Position numbers and translations under genes: made by a program
Notes under the pieces: generated by a model
Databases searched by the model: none
What the model saw: only the letters and a program-made list of their open reading frames with translations
What the model was told of the DNA's origin: nothing
DNA from: an uncultured Helcococcus sp.
Lineage (GTDB): Bacteria > Bacillota > Clostridia > Tissierellales > Peptoniphilaceae
Assembly (NCBI RefSeq): GCF_946998255.1
Contig: NZ_CAMPYN010000032.1
Coordinates: forward strand, 1 to 14,326
Direction of reading: 5' to 3'
Length of the DNA stretch: 14,326 bases
Shown here: positions 1-7,609 of the stretch, one piece after another
How the letters are laid out: the number at the start of each line of letters is the position of its first letter
Position numbering within the stretch: position 1 is the first letter of the stretch

Positions 1-644
1 ACAGTTGCTTTTTCTAACAATGCTTTAACTGCTTCTGCATTTTCTGCTGTTGTTGCTTTCACACCTGTTGACCAATCTATTTGATCTCCTACCCATACTT
101 TTATTGCTTCTGGGCTTAGTCCACCTAGATTTGTAACTTTTTCTGCATCACTTAGTTTTGTTGCAGTTGCTGTGAATGTGTTATTCTCTGCTGTTACTAC
201 TTTATCTTCTGGTGTCCATGTTGCATTCTTGTATCCTTCTTCTAGAGTTGTTTGTGGGAAGTCACTATCTTCTAGTTCTGTTCCTGGTTTTACTCTTAAG
301 GATTTTTCTTCTACTTTTGCTACACCTTCACCTTTTTCAAAGGTTACTGTAATTGCATCTTCTGGTAAGTTCTCATCATCAGGATCTGTTACCTTGCTAT
401 CTCTTACGTATAACATTTGATCTTTAACTTCTATTGTTGATCCATCTTCAAATGTTACTAATAGAGTTCCTTCGAAGTCTCCTGCTTTTTCTGAACTTCT
501 ATTTGATTGGTCTGCTACAGTTGCTTTTTCTAACAATGCTTTAACTGCTTCTGCATTTTCTGCTGTTGTTGATTTTACACCTGTTGACCAATCTATTTCA
601 TCTCCTACCCATACTTTTATTGCTTCTGGGCTTAGTCCACCTAG
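1..644 (-). repeat. 172-residue tandem repeat units in the surface protein gene
   Basis: A complete unit spans 129-644 and a second, cut by the window edge, spans 1-128. The period is exactly 516 bases (172 codons). The first roughly 128 bases of the two units differ at only about three positions by eye, far closer than needed for protein conservation alone. This suggests recent duplication or gene conversion. The end of one unit and the spacer before the next are less alike. More copies probably continue beyond position 1. Confidence 0.85.
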
Positions 645-3395
645 ATCGTTTACTCTGTCAGCATCAGTTTTTGGTTCACCATAGAAGGCGTAAACTGTTA
701 CCCCCTTAGTAATAGGTGAAGTTGCTGTAAATTTATAACCTTTTGTCTCAGCATCATCCCATTGTGACGCTTCTGTTAATTCTTCTAACTCTTCAAATTC
801 TTCTACTGTATTAACTTTCTTGGTTGTCCAGCCGTAGAATTCTTTATTAGCTAATTTAGGATCTTTTTCAACAAATTTTCTTAATGTTAAAGCATCACCT
901 TCCAATAGTTTACCATTGTGGTCATTTAGACTTACGTTATCACCGTCGAAACCATTAGCTAAGTATCCTTCTTGATTTGCAAATTTAGTATTCAAAGGAG
1001 CAATTCTTGTAACTGCTTCAGTTTCTTGATTTCTTCCTGTTATATATGCAAATTCTGTACCAGGTTTTTGGTTCTTATCAACACCTTGATAAGATTTAAC
1101 TTCTAGTGGCAATGTACCACCATTCAAGTCAAATACAACTTTAGCTTGAACTTGCTCTACAACTGGTTTCTCATTCTCAAGAGCATTTTGTAATACGTCT
1201 TGGTTTGTGAAGTATAAAGGTGTATCTTTTATAGCCCAAATACTTGCATCTAATTTGTGTTCTGCATCATTATTTGCAGAAGTCCATTCGTAACCTTGTA
1301 CATCGTCACCATTAACATTCATCTCGATTTTCTTATCAGATGCTTTAATAGTACCAATTCTTTTTGCTGTATCAACTTTTTGCTTATCTGCATCATATAA
1401 ATATACATTAACTCTGTCATACTTAGATCTACCAGTTAGGTTTTCAGAGTCTGTAAAGATCTCATCAATATCTGGTGCGTCTGCTGTTCTTGTTAGGATA
1501 CCACCAGCATGTGTTGCTTGTTTTGGTCTAACAAGGGCATCGTGGTTATCGATAAATAAACTATCTTGAGGTTCGTTTATCTTTGTACCATCTTTAAAGA
1601 TTTCACCTTTATCGTTTCTGGTATATCCATCTACAAGTGGTCTTTCAAACCTATATATCTTATCCTTTTTAACAGTATTTCCTGAATCATCTTGGGCAGA
1701 GTAATTAAATGTTACTGTCATGCCTGGTGACACTTCTTGTAATTTTGTCTTTCTTGAATATACAGTTACTGGTGTATCTTTTTTGATCTTGATATCAAAT
1801 GGTACAGTAACTTCCATTACCTTCATGTAGTTATCATCCCAAACAATTCCGCCACCAGTATATTTTGCCTTATCGTCTGTTGTACGGATATCTATAGCAA
1901 ATTGGTCATCACCGATTTGAATATAAGATCCTTGGGTGTCGAAGGTACCTTTTGTGATGAGGTCACGTTTACCGTCAAATCTTAGGGTTATTTTGTCCCC
2001 ACGTTTAAGGTCGATGTCTTCATCTCTTTCTGGTGCCTTAAACTCTTCTACTCCTGTTTCGTTAGAAGCAAGTAGTGTTGAGAAGAATTCATAGGCAACA
2101 ATGTCAGAATCTCCAAAGTTTTCTTTTAGCTTGTCCTTGTCTATAAAGTATCTAACAACTGTAGAGTATCCATAGCCTGTAAGTTCTGCTCCACTTGGCA
2201 AGAAGGTCTTATTAGGGGTGGTTGTTGTAGCTGATGTATCGATCCTATATTCTGTCGGCCATTTATTATCCGCTACTTGGATATAGCCTATACCATCTTT
2301 TAAGAAGATACCATCTTGGCTAATGTCTAATCTGCTATCAGCCTTTGCAGTTTTGCCTGTTGCATCCGGATAGGTAATTGTGTCATCTGGATTTGCAACA
2401 AATACTTGTGCAACTACCTTAGACTCGCCTTGAGGTTTTAAGATGTCCTTAAAGCTTGCATCAAAGGATTGTCTAAAGGCATAGAAACCTCTGTTTGTAC
2501 TGTTAACAGCAGGAAAAGATCCACCACCGTCGGCAAAGGCTCCGATTGTACCGTGGGTTCTCTTTGAATAAACATCGATATAGCCTTCTTCTTCGTTGTA
2601 GCGCATAGTGGCTGAAGCTGACTTAAAGATGTTTTCGTAGTTACGAACCACGTCTGTCATAAGTGTACCTTCTCCTAGGTTTACCCTTCCTGGAATGAAA
2701 GTAGATAAGGTATAGGATGAGTATGGTACTTCTTCTGCTTCCGCTTTTGTAGTAGAGTAGATTCTCTCATACTTTTGGTCCATAAGCCTTGCTTGGATTA
2801 AAGGGTTGTTTTTAAGATTTCTTACAGATTGACCTTCATTTAAAACAAGGTCAATTGGTGATTCTTGTCCCCATGGACCGATAGCAATAGTCTTTACTGC
2901 TTGAGTTCCCTTTTCTGTCATGTCCATTGAATAGGTGTTTCCTGAACCTGATTGGGCATCAGAAATTTTGTCAAATCCTACAAATTCTTTGTTCAGTCTA
3001 TCGGTATCGTGGAAGGTAGTGGATTGAGTTGGTCTTCCCTTACCCATACCTGATAGGCTCCAGTCAATCATGTTTGCAAGCTCAGCATCAGGTTTTAATA
3101 CTAGCTTTTCCCAAGCTCCTGATGTTGCTCCAGCATAAACTGAAAATGATAGTCTTACAACTTCTCTACCATCAGGTCTTGTATAGGTTCCTACGTATTC
3201 TACTGATGGGTTTTTAAGTGGGTCGGCACTTGATACCTTAACAAGTTTACCTTGGTGAGGTATTGGCCAGTACCTTGCCGTCTTTGCATCGTCGACCCAG
3301 TTAGCTGGTTCGACTTCAGCCTTAGCATAATTAGGAACAAATCCTAATATCAAAGCAAAGGCTAATATAAAAGATATTATTCTTTTACTTTTCAT
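1..3395 (-). CDS. Giant repeat-containing secreted surface protein, C terminus outside the window
   Basis: The reading frame is open from an ATG at 3395 to the window edge, giving 1131 codons with no stop. A GGGAGG ribosome site lies just upstream. Residues 1-26 form a signal peptide: a basic start (MKSKR), a hydrophobic core and an A-K-A cleavage site before E27. Residues about 27-740 are polar, probably beta-rich, and match no domain I can name. Residues about 750-910 look like an InlB/Listeria-Bacteroides segment, with VFDLNGG near 752, a later FYGWTT and a closing VYAFYG. From residue 918 a 172-residue unit begins with LGGLSPEAIKVWVGD and includes a Rib-like strand pair around VTFEDGSTIEV. 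It restarts at 1090 almost unchanged. Such proteins usually end in more repeats and an LPXTG-type sorting signal, which would lie outside the window. The likely role is adhesion or host/biofilm interaction, by inference only. Confidence 0.85.
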   Translation of the reverse strand, partial: MKSKRIISFILAFALILGFVPNYAKAEVEPANWVDDAKTARYWPIPHQGKLVKVSSADPLKNPSVEYVGTYTRPDGREVVRLSFSVYAGATSGAWEKLVLKPDAELANMIDWSLSGMGKGRPTQSTTFHDTDRLNKEFVGFDKISDAQSGSGNTYSMDMTEKGTQAVKTIAIGPWGQESPIDLVLNEGQSVRNLKNNPLIQARLMDQKYERIYSTTKAEAEEVPYSSYTLSTFIPGRVNLGEGTLMTDVVRNYENIFKSASATMRYNEEEGYIDVYSKRTHGTIGAFADGGGSFPAVNSTNRGFYAFRQSFDASFKDILKPQGESKVVAQVFVANPDDTITYPDATGKTAKADSRLDISQDGIFLKDGIGYIQVADNKWPTEYRIDTSATTTTPNKTFLPSGAELTGYGYSTVVRYFIDKDKLKENFGDSDIVAYEFFSTLLASNETGVEEFKAPERDEDIDLKRGDKITLRFDGKRDLITKGTFDTQGSYIQIGDDQFAIDIRTTDDKAKYTGGGIVWDDNYMKVMEVTVPFDIKIKKDTPVTVYSRKTKLQEVSPGMTVTFNYSAQDDSGNTVKKDKIYRFERPLVDGYTRNDKGEIFKDGTKINEPQDSLFIDNHDALVRPKQATHAGGILTRTADAPDIDEIFTDSENLTGRSKYDRVNVYLYDADKQKVDTAKRIGTIKASDKKIEMNVNGDDVQGYEWTSANNDAEHKLDASIWAIKDTPLYFTNQDVLQNALENEKPVVEQVQAKVVFDLNGGTLPLEVKSYQGVDKNQKPGTEFAYITGRNQETEAVTRIAPLNTKFANQEGYLANGFDGDNVSLNDHNGKLLEGDALTLRKFVEKDPKLANKEFYGWTTKKVNTVEEFEELEELTEASQWDDAETKGYKFTATSPITKGVTVYAFYGEPKTDADRVNDLGGLSPEAIKVWVGDEIDWSTGVKSTTAENAEAVKALLEKATVADQSNRSSEKAGDFEGTLLVTFEDGSTIEVKDQMLYVRDSKVTDPDDENLPEDAITVTFEKGEGVAKVEEKSLRVKPGTELEDSDFPQTTLEEGYKNATWTPEDKVVTAENNTFTATATKLSDAEKVTNLGGLSPEAIKVWVGDQIDWSTGVKATTAENAEAVKALLEKAT

Positions 3396-3462
3396 ATTTC
3401 CTCCCTTATTTTATGTATTGTATAATATTTTAGAAGTTTTTTAGAATATACTTCCTGTATCA

Positions 3463-3491
3463 ATTTTACCTCTTATACGCTATCTACTCAA
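3463..3491 (-). promoter_or_regulatory. Probable sigma-A promoter of the surface protein gene
   Basis: Reading the minus strand, TTGAGT (3486-3491) is followed after exactly 17 bases by TAAAAT (3463-3468). The spacing is ideal and the match to the TTGACA/TATAAT consensus is reasonable. Transcription would start near 3456, leaving a leader of about 60 bases before the ATG at 3395. The region is AT-rich, so other start sites are possible. Confidence 0.5.
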
Positions 3492-3499
3492 ATATATTT

Positions 3500-3563
3500 A
3501 AATGGCTTAATCACTTGATTCTACCCCCCCCCTCAATTTCTAAACGGCTATTTTAAGCCATTT
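3500..3563 (-). promoter_or_regulatory. Inverted repeat enclosing a 9-base homopolymer tract, upstream of the surface gene promoter
   Basis: The plus strand has AAATGGCTTAA at 3500-3510 and its perfect reverse complement TTAAGCCATTT at 3553-3563. Between them lies a run of nine C at 3524-3532, which is nine G on the coding strand of the surface gene. The inner arm ends only 8 bases from the proposed -35 hexamer. G tracts near promoters of surface genes commonly change length by slipped-strand pairing. Phase variation here is inferred, not shown. Confidence 0.45.
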
Positions 3564-3761
3564 GTACTTGAAAAGTTTTTATTTTTTTATTTTATACAAA
3601 AATTTATTCAAAGTTTTATTGTTAAATTATTGTAATATTTGAGAGTTCCTTTGCATTTTCAATAGATTATGAAAAATTTTCATATTGTTTATTTATATAT
3701 TTTCCCGTTTTTACTAAATATAGTAAATGTTTTTAGAATAATTATTCTTAAAAAATATAAA

Positions 3762-3793
3762 AAACCGGTATGGACTTTAATCCATACCAGTTT
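3762..3793 (-). terminator. Rho-independent terminator of the dehydrogenase operon
   Basis: Just 3 bases after the lipoate ligase stop codon, the minus strand forms a 13-bp stem (3781-3793 with 3762-3774) containing one G-T wobble. The loop is 6 bases. The stem core is CTGGTATGGA, and a T-rich tail (TTTTTTATATTTTTT) follows. This is a classic intrinsic terminator separating the operon from the surface protein gene. Confidence 0.93.
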
Positions 3794-3796
3794 GAT

Positions 3797-4786
3797 TTAA
3801 TCAACCAAAACATCTAAAGCTTCTTCATTAGAAACATTTAAGAAATATTCACCTATATTTACTTGGTCTAAAACTTCCTTGATAGACTTTTTATCATATC
3901 TTACACCAATCAATTTCTGTGCAAGTTCATCAACATCTTTTACTCCGAAAAAGTCTCCGAAAAACTTCATATCGGTTATGTGTCCCTTGTTTACATTGAT
4001 ATGAGCTTCAACTTTTCCTGAAGGAAGACGTCTATTTCTTTGGATTGTAAAGTCTGGGTTTGTTCCATAGACCCAATCCCAAGATTTATTTTTCTCATTC
4101 ATAATCTGTTCAATCTTCTTTTCATCTTCTTCAGTGATCTTATATTCTTTCATGTTATATTTCTTGTCCATAAAATCTCTGAGCTTTTCAGCGAAGTCTT
4201 CAACAGTATATGACTTATCTTCAAGGTGGTCTTTGATATTTGTAACCCTTGATCTAACGGAAGTCTTACCCTTTGATTCAATCTTATCCTTGGAAACCTT
4301 CAAAGCTTTTGATAAAACTGACAAGTCAACATCAAACATGATACAGCCATGGTGCATGACTCTATTTCCCTTGATGTATTGGGCGTTACCACAAAACTTT
4401 TGGTCTCCAATTTGTAAATCATTTCTTCCTGTAAAATAGGCTTTAACACCCATTTCTGCCAAGGCATCTATCACGGGTTGACTCATTGACTTGAAGTCAA
4501 AATCAGCCTGACTTTCTTCACTTGAAATAATTGTATAATTTAAGTTGTTTAAGTCATGATAGACAGCACCACCACCACTTATACGACGCACGATTTGTAT
4601 ATCGTGGTCGTCGCAATAGTGTTGGTCGATTTCTTGTCTTGTATTTTGATTTTTACCTACAACTATGCAAGGTTTATTTATCCATAGATAAAATACATCA
4701 TCCTCTTCTGCCAGCTCATTGAAAGCAAATAGCTCTAGGGCAGTATTGTAGGCTGGATCTATATTATCAGATTTCAAATAAATCAT
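3797..4786 (-). CDS. lplA: Lipoate-protein ligase A
   Basis: This cytosolic enzyme activates free lipoate with ATP and transfers it to the lysine of lipoyl domains. The 329 residues match full-length LplA with both domains. The catalytic N-terminal domain carries the RRISGGGAVYHD signature at residues 67-78, GRNDL at 120-124, and the conserved lysine K130 in QKFCGNAQ, where many relatives have serine in place of C132. A C-terminal accessory domain follows from about residue 245. It starts 17 bases after the lipoyl-E3 gene with only a weak AGG ribosome site, so it is probably translated from the operon message. It is the last gene before the terminator. Its target is most likely the lipoyl domain encoded immediately upstream. 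A related octanoyl or lipoyl transferase activity cannot be excluded from sequence, but the two-domain length favours a true ligase. Confidence 0.93.
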   Translation of the reverse strand: MIYLKSDNIDPAYNTALELFAFNELAEEDDVFYLWINKPCIVVGKNQNTRQEIDQHYCDDHDIQIVRRISGGGAVYHDLNNLNYTIISSEESQADFDFKSMSQPVIDALAEMGVKAYFTGRNDLQIGDQKFCGNAQYIKGNRVMHHGCIMFDVDLSVLSKALKVSKDKIESKGKTSVRSRVTNIKDHLEDKSYTVEDFAEKLRDFMDKKYNMKEYKITEEDEKKIEQIMNEKNKSWDWVYGTNPDFTIQRNRRLPSGKVEAHINVNKGHITDMKFFGDFFGVKDVDELAQKLIGVRYDKKSIKEVLDQVNIGEYFLNVSNEEALDVLVD

Positions 4787-4803
4787 TTTTTACCTGATTT
4801 CTA

Positions 4804-6549
4804 TTATTTCTTTTTACCTGAGTGTACTGATCTGTCTAAGCAATCTGCAAATGCTTCGTATAGTACTTCTGAAAATGTTGGGTGACCATGCATTGCCTCT
4901 AATACATCATCAACTGTCATTTCAGTTTCAATTATTGTAACTGCTTCGTTTATAATTTCAGCAGCTGAAGGACCTACAATATGAACACCTAATATTTCGT
5001 GATATTTAGTATCCATTATTACTTTAGCAAATCCTTCTGTAGCATTTGATGCCAATGCCCTACCATTGCTTCCAAAGTTGAATCTACCAACTTTAATATC
5101 ATGTCTCTTAGCTGCTTCTTCTTCAGTTAATCCAACTGCACCTACTTCTGGTAAAGTATATACTATTGATGGAATTGATTTTAATGAAACTTTTTTATTT
5201 AGTCCCATTGCATGTTCTGCAGCTCTTTCACCCATCTTGAATGCTGCGTGAGCTAACATTAAATGACCATTTACGTCACCAGGTGCATATATATCTGGAT
5301 CAGATGTTTGCATATAGTCGTTTACCTTTAAGTAGCCTCTTTCTGTCTTATCTAAGTCATAGTCAGCTACTGCTGATAGGTTAGCCTTACGTCCTACTGC
5401 TAATAGAACATAGTCAGCAACTATATCATCTTGTCCTTCTACCTTAACAACTAATTCTTTTTCTTTTTCAACAACACCGTTGAATCTTGCATTTGTTATG
5501 ATGTCGATGCCTTCTTTTTTGAATCTCTTTGTAACAACATCTGATAGGTCCTTATCTAAAGTATTTAAGATTCTTTCTCCACCTTCAATGATTGTAACTT
5601 TTGATCCAAATGCTGAGAATGCTTGACCGAATTCTGAACCTATTACACCACCACCAACTATTACTAGTCTGTTTGGTAATACGTCTAAGTCTAATAATTC
5701 ATCTGATGTCACTACTCTATCTGAGTCAACACCTTCCACGTTTAATACTATAGGCTTAGAACCACCTGCTAAGATAATCTTGTCTGCATCGATTGTTTCT
5801 TCACCATCATTTACAGAAACCTTTTTATCTTTTGTTATTGTTCCTAAACCGTTGTATACCTTGATACCGTATGATTTCATTAAGAATCCAATACCACCTG
5901 TAAGTTTCTTAACTACTTCATTTTTAACTTCAACAGTTTTTGGCATATCTACTTTGAATGCATCATTTACTAATTTGATACCTCTTTCGTCAGCTTCTCT
6001 AATTGAGTAAATTAATTCAGCATTGTGTAGGTATGTTTTTGTTGGAATACATCCTCTATTTAAGCATGTACCACCTAATACAGAATTTTCAACGATAGCT
6101 ACCTTACCACCTAATTGTGCTGCCCTAATAGCTGCAACATAACCAGCTGGTCCACCACCGATAACAGCCACATCAAAGTCACCTTTTCTTTCTCTCTTTG
6201 GTGCTTCTTCTGTTTCTGCTTTTGCTACTGATTCTGGTAATACTTCTTTTTTAACTTCTTCTTGTTCTTCTTCTGATGGAGCATCTCCAGCAGCTTCTGG
6301 GATTTCTTCTCCAGCTTCACCGATCCAACCAATTGTTGTAACAACAGGAACAACATCTCCTGCACCATATAATTGTTTTAGTAAAACACCTGATTCTTCA
6401 GCTTCAACTTCCATGTTTACTTTGTCTGTAACAATTTCAAGAATTGGTTGACCAACTTTTATTTCATCACCTTCGTTAACAAGCCATTGTACGATTTCGC
6501 CCTCTTCCATTTCAGAGCCGGCTTTCGGCATGATTATTTCATATGCCAT
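4804..6549 (-). CDS. lpdA: Dihydrolipoyl dehydrogenase (E3) with N-terminal lipoyl domain
   Basis: E3 reoxidises dihydrolipoyl groups and passes electrons through FAD to NAD+. The protein has 581 residues, over 100 more than a plain E3. Residues 1-80 are a complete lipoyl domain with the lipoylation lysine at K43 in VTDKVNMEV. Residues about 81-122 form an acidic Glu/Ala/Pro-rich flexible linker. FAD binding starts at GGGPAG (131-136). The redox disulfide is C162 and C167 in CLNRGCIPTK. An NAD-binding IVGGGVIGSEF motif follows in the middle, and the catalytic H556-E561 pair lies in GHPTFSE near the C terminus. The start has a strong AGGAGGT site 14 bases after the E2 stop. Because E2 in this operon lacks a lipoyl domain, this one probably acts as the swinging arm for the whole complex. 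The same fusion is known from Streptococcus pneumoniae. Confidence 0.95.
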   Translation of the reverse strand: MAYEIIMPKAGSEMEEGEIVQWLVNEGDEIKVGQPILEIVTDKVNMEVEAEESGVLLKQLYGAGDVVPVVTTIGWIGEAGEEIPEAAGDAPSEEEQEEVKKEVLPESVAKAETEEAPKRERKGDFDVAVIGGGPAGYVAAIRAAQLGGKVAIVENSVLGGTCLNRGCIPTKTYLHNAELIYSIREADERGIKLVNDAFKVDMPKTVEVKNEVVKKLTGGIGFLMKSYGIKVYNGLGTITKDKKVSVNDGEETIDADKIILAGGSKPIVLNVEGVDSDRVVTSDELLDLDVLPNRLVIVGGGVIGSEFGQAFSAFGSKVTIIEGGERILNTLDKDLSDVVTKRFKKEGIDIITNARFNGVVEKEKELVVKVEGQDDIVADYVLLAVGRKANLSAVADYDLDKTERGYLKVNDYMQTSDPDIYAPGDVNGHLMLAHAAFKMGERAAEHAMGLNKKVSLKSIPSIVYTLPEVGAVGLTEEEAAKRHDIKVGRFNFGSNGRALASNATEGFAKVIMDTKYHEILGVHIVGPSAAEIINEAVTIIETEMTVDDVLEAMHGHPTFSEVLYEAFADCLDRSVHSGKKK

Positions 6550-6563
6550 CTTCTACCTCCTAA

Positions 6564-7595
6564 TTAAATTAATAGTCCTATTGGATTTTCTAGATTATTT
6601 TTTAATGTTTGCATGAATTTAGCGCCTTCTAGACCATCGATAATTCTATGGTCAGCGTTTAGTGAAATATTCATCATAGGTCTTACAACAATTTCACCAT
6701 CTACAACAACTGGTGTTTGTTTTGTAGCAGCTACGGATAAGATAGCTGTGTTTGGTTGGTTGATAATTGATGAGAATGTATCTACGCCAAACATACCCAA
6801 GTTAGATATTGTGAATGTTGAACCATTCATATCTTTGAACTTCAAGTTCTTTTCTTGTGTTGCCTTGATTACTCTCTTACTTTCACTTACTAATTCGGTA
6901 AATGACATCTTGTCTGCATCATGCACTACTGGAACATATAGTCCTTCTTCAAGACCTACTGCTATACCTAATGAAACATAATCATGGTATATAATTTCTG
7001 ATTCATCTTCAGATACACTTGCATTTACAAGTGGATGTTTACCTAAAGCTTTAACAACTGCTAATGAAATATAGTCAGTTACAGATGGTTTCAAGTCTAT
7101 CTTTTCGATAACTAAATCTGCTGTTTGTTTTCTTAAAGCTAATAGGTTTGTCATGTCGATAGCAACTGTTACAGAATAAGTAGGAGACACTTCTTGTGAT
7201 TCCTTCATTCTTGCACCGATAACTTTTCTTACACCAGTCATCTTTTCTCTTCTTGTGCCATCTTCTGCAACTTGAGCTTCTGTCTTTTCTTCTGCTTTTG
7301 TTTCTACTTTAGCATCTTCGGCCTTTTGACCATGTAATAGGGCAAGTACGTCTTTTTTCATAATCTTGCCTCTTGGACCTGATCCTTCAAGCACTTCAAC
7401 ATTTAATCCTTCAACTTTTGCAATCCTTCTTGCTAGAGGTGAAATTTTGATAGCGCCTGAAATTTTGTACTCGGTCACGTCATCTAGGTGCACACGACCT
7501 TTCGCTCCAGAGCCTTTTACTTCGCGTAAGTCTATGCCATATTCTTTGGCATAGCTTCTCGCAGCTGGAGTAGCTCTCAATTTCATGTCTTTCAT
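6564..7595 (-). CDS. pdhC: 2-oxoacid dehydrogenase E2 acyltransferase without lipoyl domain
   Basis: E2 is the structural core and transfers the acyl group from lipoyl to CoA. The 343-residue protein starts directly with two peripheral-subunit-binding domains, at about residues 5-42 (LRATPAAR, GSGAKGRV) and 49-86 (ISPLARRIA, GSGPRGKI). A charged Ala/Glu/Lys linker to about 112 follows, then the catalytic domain to the end. The active site DHRIIDG gives H316 and D320. The usual N-terminal lipoyl domain is absent. The start is not truncated, because an AAGGAG ribosome site precedes the ATG at 7595 and the E1beta stop codon lies 14 bases upstream. The closest architecture I know is the streptococcal PDH/acetoin-type E2, which has the same tandem binding domains. 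Substrate, pyruvate or acetoin, cannot be decided from E2 alone. Confidence 0.92.
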   Translation of the reverse strand: MKDMKLRATPAARSYAKEYGIDLREVKGSGAKGRVHLDDVTEYKISGAIKISPLARRIAKVEGLNVEVLEGSGPRGKIMKKDVLALLHGQKAEDAKVETKAEEKTEAQVAEDGTRREKMTGVRKVIGARMKESQEVSPTYSVTVAIDMTNLLALRKQTADLVIEKIDLKPSVTDYISLAVVKALGKHPLVNASVSEDESEIIYHDYVSLGIAVGLEEGLYVPVVHDADKMSFTELVSESKRVIKATQEKNLKFKDMNGSTFTISNLGMFGVDTFSSIINQPNTAILSVAATKQTPVVVDGEIVVRPMMNISLNADHRIIDGLEGAKFMQTLKNNLENPIGLLI

Positions 7596-7609
7596 AGCTT
7601 CTCCTTTAA

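Larger units (their letters stand above)
3396..3761. other. AT-rich gene-free region between surface gene and dehydrogenase operon
   Basis: I see no convincing coding sequence, tRNA or riboswitch in this stretch. It holds the surface gene's ribosome site, promoter and G-tract inverted repeat at 3399-3563. Beyond that lie very AT-rich bases with short palindromes, for example TTTACTA facing TAGTAAA around 3711-3728 and an AGAATAATTATTCT palindrome near 3735-3748. These could be binding sites or just composition. Confidence 0.6.

Noticed and set aside
172..420. Short plus-strand frame opposite the surface protein gene
   Set aside because: It lies within the repeat coding sequence in the antisense direction and reads as low-complexity serine-rich protein. 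The minus-strand frame is open across the whole region.
3500..3563. Invertible promoter segment of recombinase type
   Set aside because: The arms enclose only 42 bases, far shorter than known invertible switches, and no recombinase gene is in the window. Slipped-strand variation of the G tract is more plausible.
3660..3760. Short palindromes in the AT-rich gap as a small RNA or terminator
   Set aside because: The stems are almost purely A/T, so they are expected from composition. No promoter-terminator pair frames them.
6564..7595. E2 gene truncated at its 5' end by loss of the lipoyl domain
   Set aside because: There is a proper ribosome site and start, the upstream gene ends 14 bases before, and the same lipoyl-less layout is known in streptococci. 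It is an architecture, not damage.
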